Origin: an uncultured Clostridia bacterium | GTDB lineage: Bacteria > Bacillota > Clostridia > Oscillospirales > Oscillospiraceae | NCBI GenBank assembly: GCA_947167725.1 | Contig: CAMVJF010000113.1 | Location: forward strand, 1-5,967 | Direction of reading: 5' to 3' | Length of the DNA: 5,967 nucleotides | Part shown: piece after piece, positions 4,563 through 5,967 of the stretch | How positions within the stretch are numbered: position 1 is the first letter of the stretch | Layout: the number at the start of each line of letters is the position of its first letter | The notes under the pieces: generated by a model | What the model was told of the DNA's origin: nothing | The model's database searches: none | What the model saw: only the letters and a program-made list of their open reading frames with translations | Position numbers and translations under genes: made by a program

Positions 4563-5967
4563 TCAGACCTTCGCCGCGACGCGGGCGGCGTTCTGGATCG
4601 CGTCGATCGCGAAGCCTCCCTCGTTGGCGTCGCCGACGAGGAAGATCCTGCAGGAGGGCAGCGCCTCGCGCACGCCGGCGCTGAGGGTCTCGACCGGCTT
4701 TCTGCCGGCGGCGACGACCACGCCGTCCACGTCGCGGATCTCATAGTCATAACCGTTGGAATTGACCTTGATAACGGGCAGGGCGATCTGCTGTACGCGC
4801 GTCTTGATATGCGCCTTGACGCCCTGCTCGCTGAGGCTCTTGAACATGAAGTGCTTGCGGCTGAGGTTCAGCGCCTCGCCGATGGCGTCGTTCATTTCGA
4901 TGATCTCGATGTCGTAGCCCTGGCTGGCGAGGTAGTCCGCCGTCTCGCAGCCGACGAGGCCGCCGCCCAGCACCGCGATGTGCCGGCCAGCGAGCTTCTT
5001 CTCGCCGGAGAGCACCTCGTCGCCGGTAAAGACATTGTCGCTGTGGATGCCGGGGATCGGCGGGAGGAAGGCTTTGGAGCCGGTGGCGATGATCAGCACG
5101 TCGGGCTTCTCGCGCTTGATGAAGTCGAGATCGACCTCGGTGTTGTAGTGGATGGGGATGCCCAGCCACTCGAGAGCCTTGACGCGGAAGTTGATGATCT
5201 CCATCAAACGGCCCTTGCGCGGAGGCATGGCCGCGAAGTTGACGAGACCGCCCGGACGGCCGGTCTTCTCATAGAGATCGGGCTTGAAGCCGCGCAGGCC
5301 GAGGTCGTAGGCGACCTCCAGTCCGCCGGGGCCGGCGCCGACGATCATGATCTTCTGCTTTTTCTCCTCCTCGCTCGCGGGGACGAAGTTCAGCACGGAC
5401 TCGAAGCCGAGCCGCGGGTTCTGCATGCAGCGGATCTTCTTGTACTTGATCGCGTCGCGGCAGCCCTGGTTGCAGCCGACGCAGGGGCGGATGGGGCCGA
5501 GGGCGGGGTTGAGATATTTCGCGATCATGTAGGGGTCGGCGAGGTTGGCGCGCGCCATGGCGACGAGATCGGCCTTGCCGCTCGCGAGCACCTCGTTGGC
5601 CTCGTCGATGTTGGTGATGCGGTTGACGGCGACGACGGGGATCGACACCGCGGCCTTGACCTTCGCGGCGTTGTCGGCGTTGAAAGCGTCCTCAACGTCC
5701 ATCGGCGCGGAGATCATATACTCGGACTCGGGCATGCCGCAGGAGACGTGGATGGCGTCGGCGCCGGCGGCCTCGAGCATTTTGGCGATCTCGACGGTCT
5801 CCTCGATGCGGCGGCCGCCCTCGACGTGCTCGTCGCCGCTGATGCGGAAGATCAGCGGGAAGTCGGCGCCGGTCTTGGCCTTGATGCCGCGGACGATCTC
5901 CACGGCGAAGCGCGCGCGGTTCTCGAGGCTTCCGCCGAATTCGTCGTCGCGGTGGTTGGTGTAGGGG
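4563..5967 (-). CDS. FMN/FAD/[4Fe-4S] ene-reductase-like oxidoreductase (2-enoate reductase / 2,4-dienoyl-CoA reductase family), 5' end cut by window edge
   Basis: The last 467 codons are visible; the frame is open to the right edge, and family members are about 640-680 residues, so roughly 180-200 N-terminal residues are missing. Numbering from the first visible residue, the old-yellow-enzyme barrel signature PYTNHRDDEFGGSLENRARF spans 1-20. It is followed by barrel strands including PVVAVNRITN (110-119) and the FMN-phosphate segment MARANLADP (137-145). The [4Fe-4S] ligands are C162, C165, C169 and C180 (CVGCNQGC, then CMQNP). The FAD domain has IVGAGPGG (208-215) and ends with LVGDANEGGFAIDAIQNA (443-460). 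The inserted NAD(P)H domain has VLGGGLVG (332-339). These enzymes pass electrons from NAD(P)H via FAD and the cluster to FMN and then to an activated C=C bond, though relatives such as bile-acid (BaiCD/BaiH-like) and amine-oxidising members do other chemistry. The segment that holds the catalytic His in E. coli 2,4-dienoyl-CoA reductase reads SCGMPESE here, without His. As the first visible gene of the operon it probably acts on the product of the downstream hydro-lyase. Family is firm; the substrate is inferred only. Confidence 0.93.
   Translation of the reverse strand, partial: PYTNHRDDEFGGSLENRARFAVEIVRGIKAKTGADFPLIFRISGDEHVEGGRRIEETVEIAKMLEAAGADAIHVSCGMPESEYMISAPMDVEDAFNADNAAKVKAAVSIPVVAVNRITNIDEANEVLASGKADLVAMARANLADPYMIAKYLNPALGPIRPCVGCNQGCRDAIKYKKIRCMQNPRLGFESVLNFVPASEEEKKQKIMIVGAGPGGLEVAYDLGLRGFKPDLYEKTGRPGGLVNFAAMPPRKGRLMEIINFRVKALEWLGIPIHYNTEVDLDFIKREKPDVLIIATGSKAFLPPIPGIHSDNVFTGDEVLSGEKKLAGRHIAVLGGGLVGCETADYLASQGYDIEIIEMNDAIGEALNLSRKHFMFKSLSEQGVKAHIKTRVQQIALPVIKVNSNGYDYEIRDVDGVVVAAGRKPVETLSAGVREALPSCRIFLVGDANEGGFAIDAIQNAARVAAKV

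Noticed and set aside
3424..4746. A 440-codon open frame on the plus strand
   Set aside because: It is antisense to the large hydro-lyase subunit and the end of the oxidoreductase gene. Its composition is Ala/Arg/Asp/Gly-rich without motifs, so it is an artefact of GC-rich codon usage.
1..5967. Defence system, CRISPR array, insertion sequence, tRNA or rRNA
   Set aside because: No repeat array, transposase motif or structured RNA gene was seen. Nearly the whole window is filled by recognisable metabolic and housekeeping genes.

Overview
The window is a GC-rich (roughly 60-65% by eye), densely packed stretch in which every supported gene lies on the minus strand. Reading in the direction of transcription (high to low coordinates), the order is: a 5'-truncated flavin/iron-sulfur ene-reductase-like enzyme; the large and small subunits of an aconitase-superfamily hydro-lyase (LeuC/LeuD-like); an AbrB-family membrane protein; a small nitroreductase-family flavoprotein; a strong intrinsic terminator; a separate promoter; and the replication-associated recombination ATPase gene rarA, cut off at the window's left edge. 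The protein types and Shine-Dalgarno-rich architecture suggest a high-GC anaerobic Firmicute, perhaps an Oscillospiraceae-like gut Clostridia member. This taxonomic reading is inference; no rRNA or other marker settles it.

Region 1142-5967 looks like one operon. Gaps are +53 nt (oxidoreductase to large subunit), -4 nt (ATGA overlap between the subunits), +21 nt (small subunit to AbrB) and +27 nt (AbrB to nitroreductase). It ends at a perfect 16-bp hairpin followed by a T-tract (1070-1110). No promoter is visible inside it, so its promoter is probably upstream of the window.

The combination suggests a catabolic or fermentative module. A hydroxy-acid (substituted malate type) could be dehydrated by the [4Fe-4S] hydro-lyase, and the resulting unsaturated acid could be reduced by the 2-enoate reductase/2,4-dienoyl-CoA reductase-like enzyme, with a membrane protein perhaps moving substrate or product. 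No LeuA or LeuB partner is in view and the small subunit departs from the usual LeuD sequence in its substrate loop, so leucine biosynthesis is not assumed. The true substrate cannot be read from the sequence.

Region 1-1037 is a separate transcription unit for rarA, with a clear extended -10 promoter. The promoter spacer holds a 10-bp perfect palindrome. rarA is a housekeeping gene with no evident functional link to the operon. No mobile elements, CRISPR arrays, tRNA or rRNA genes were seen.
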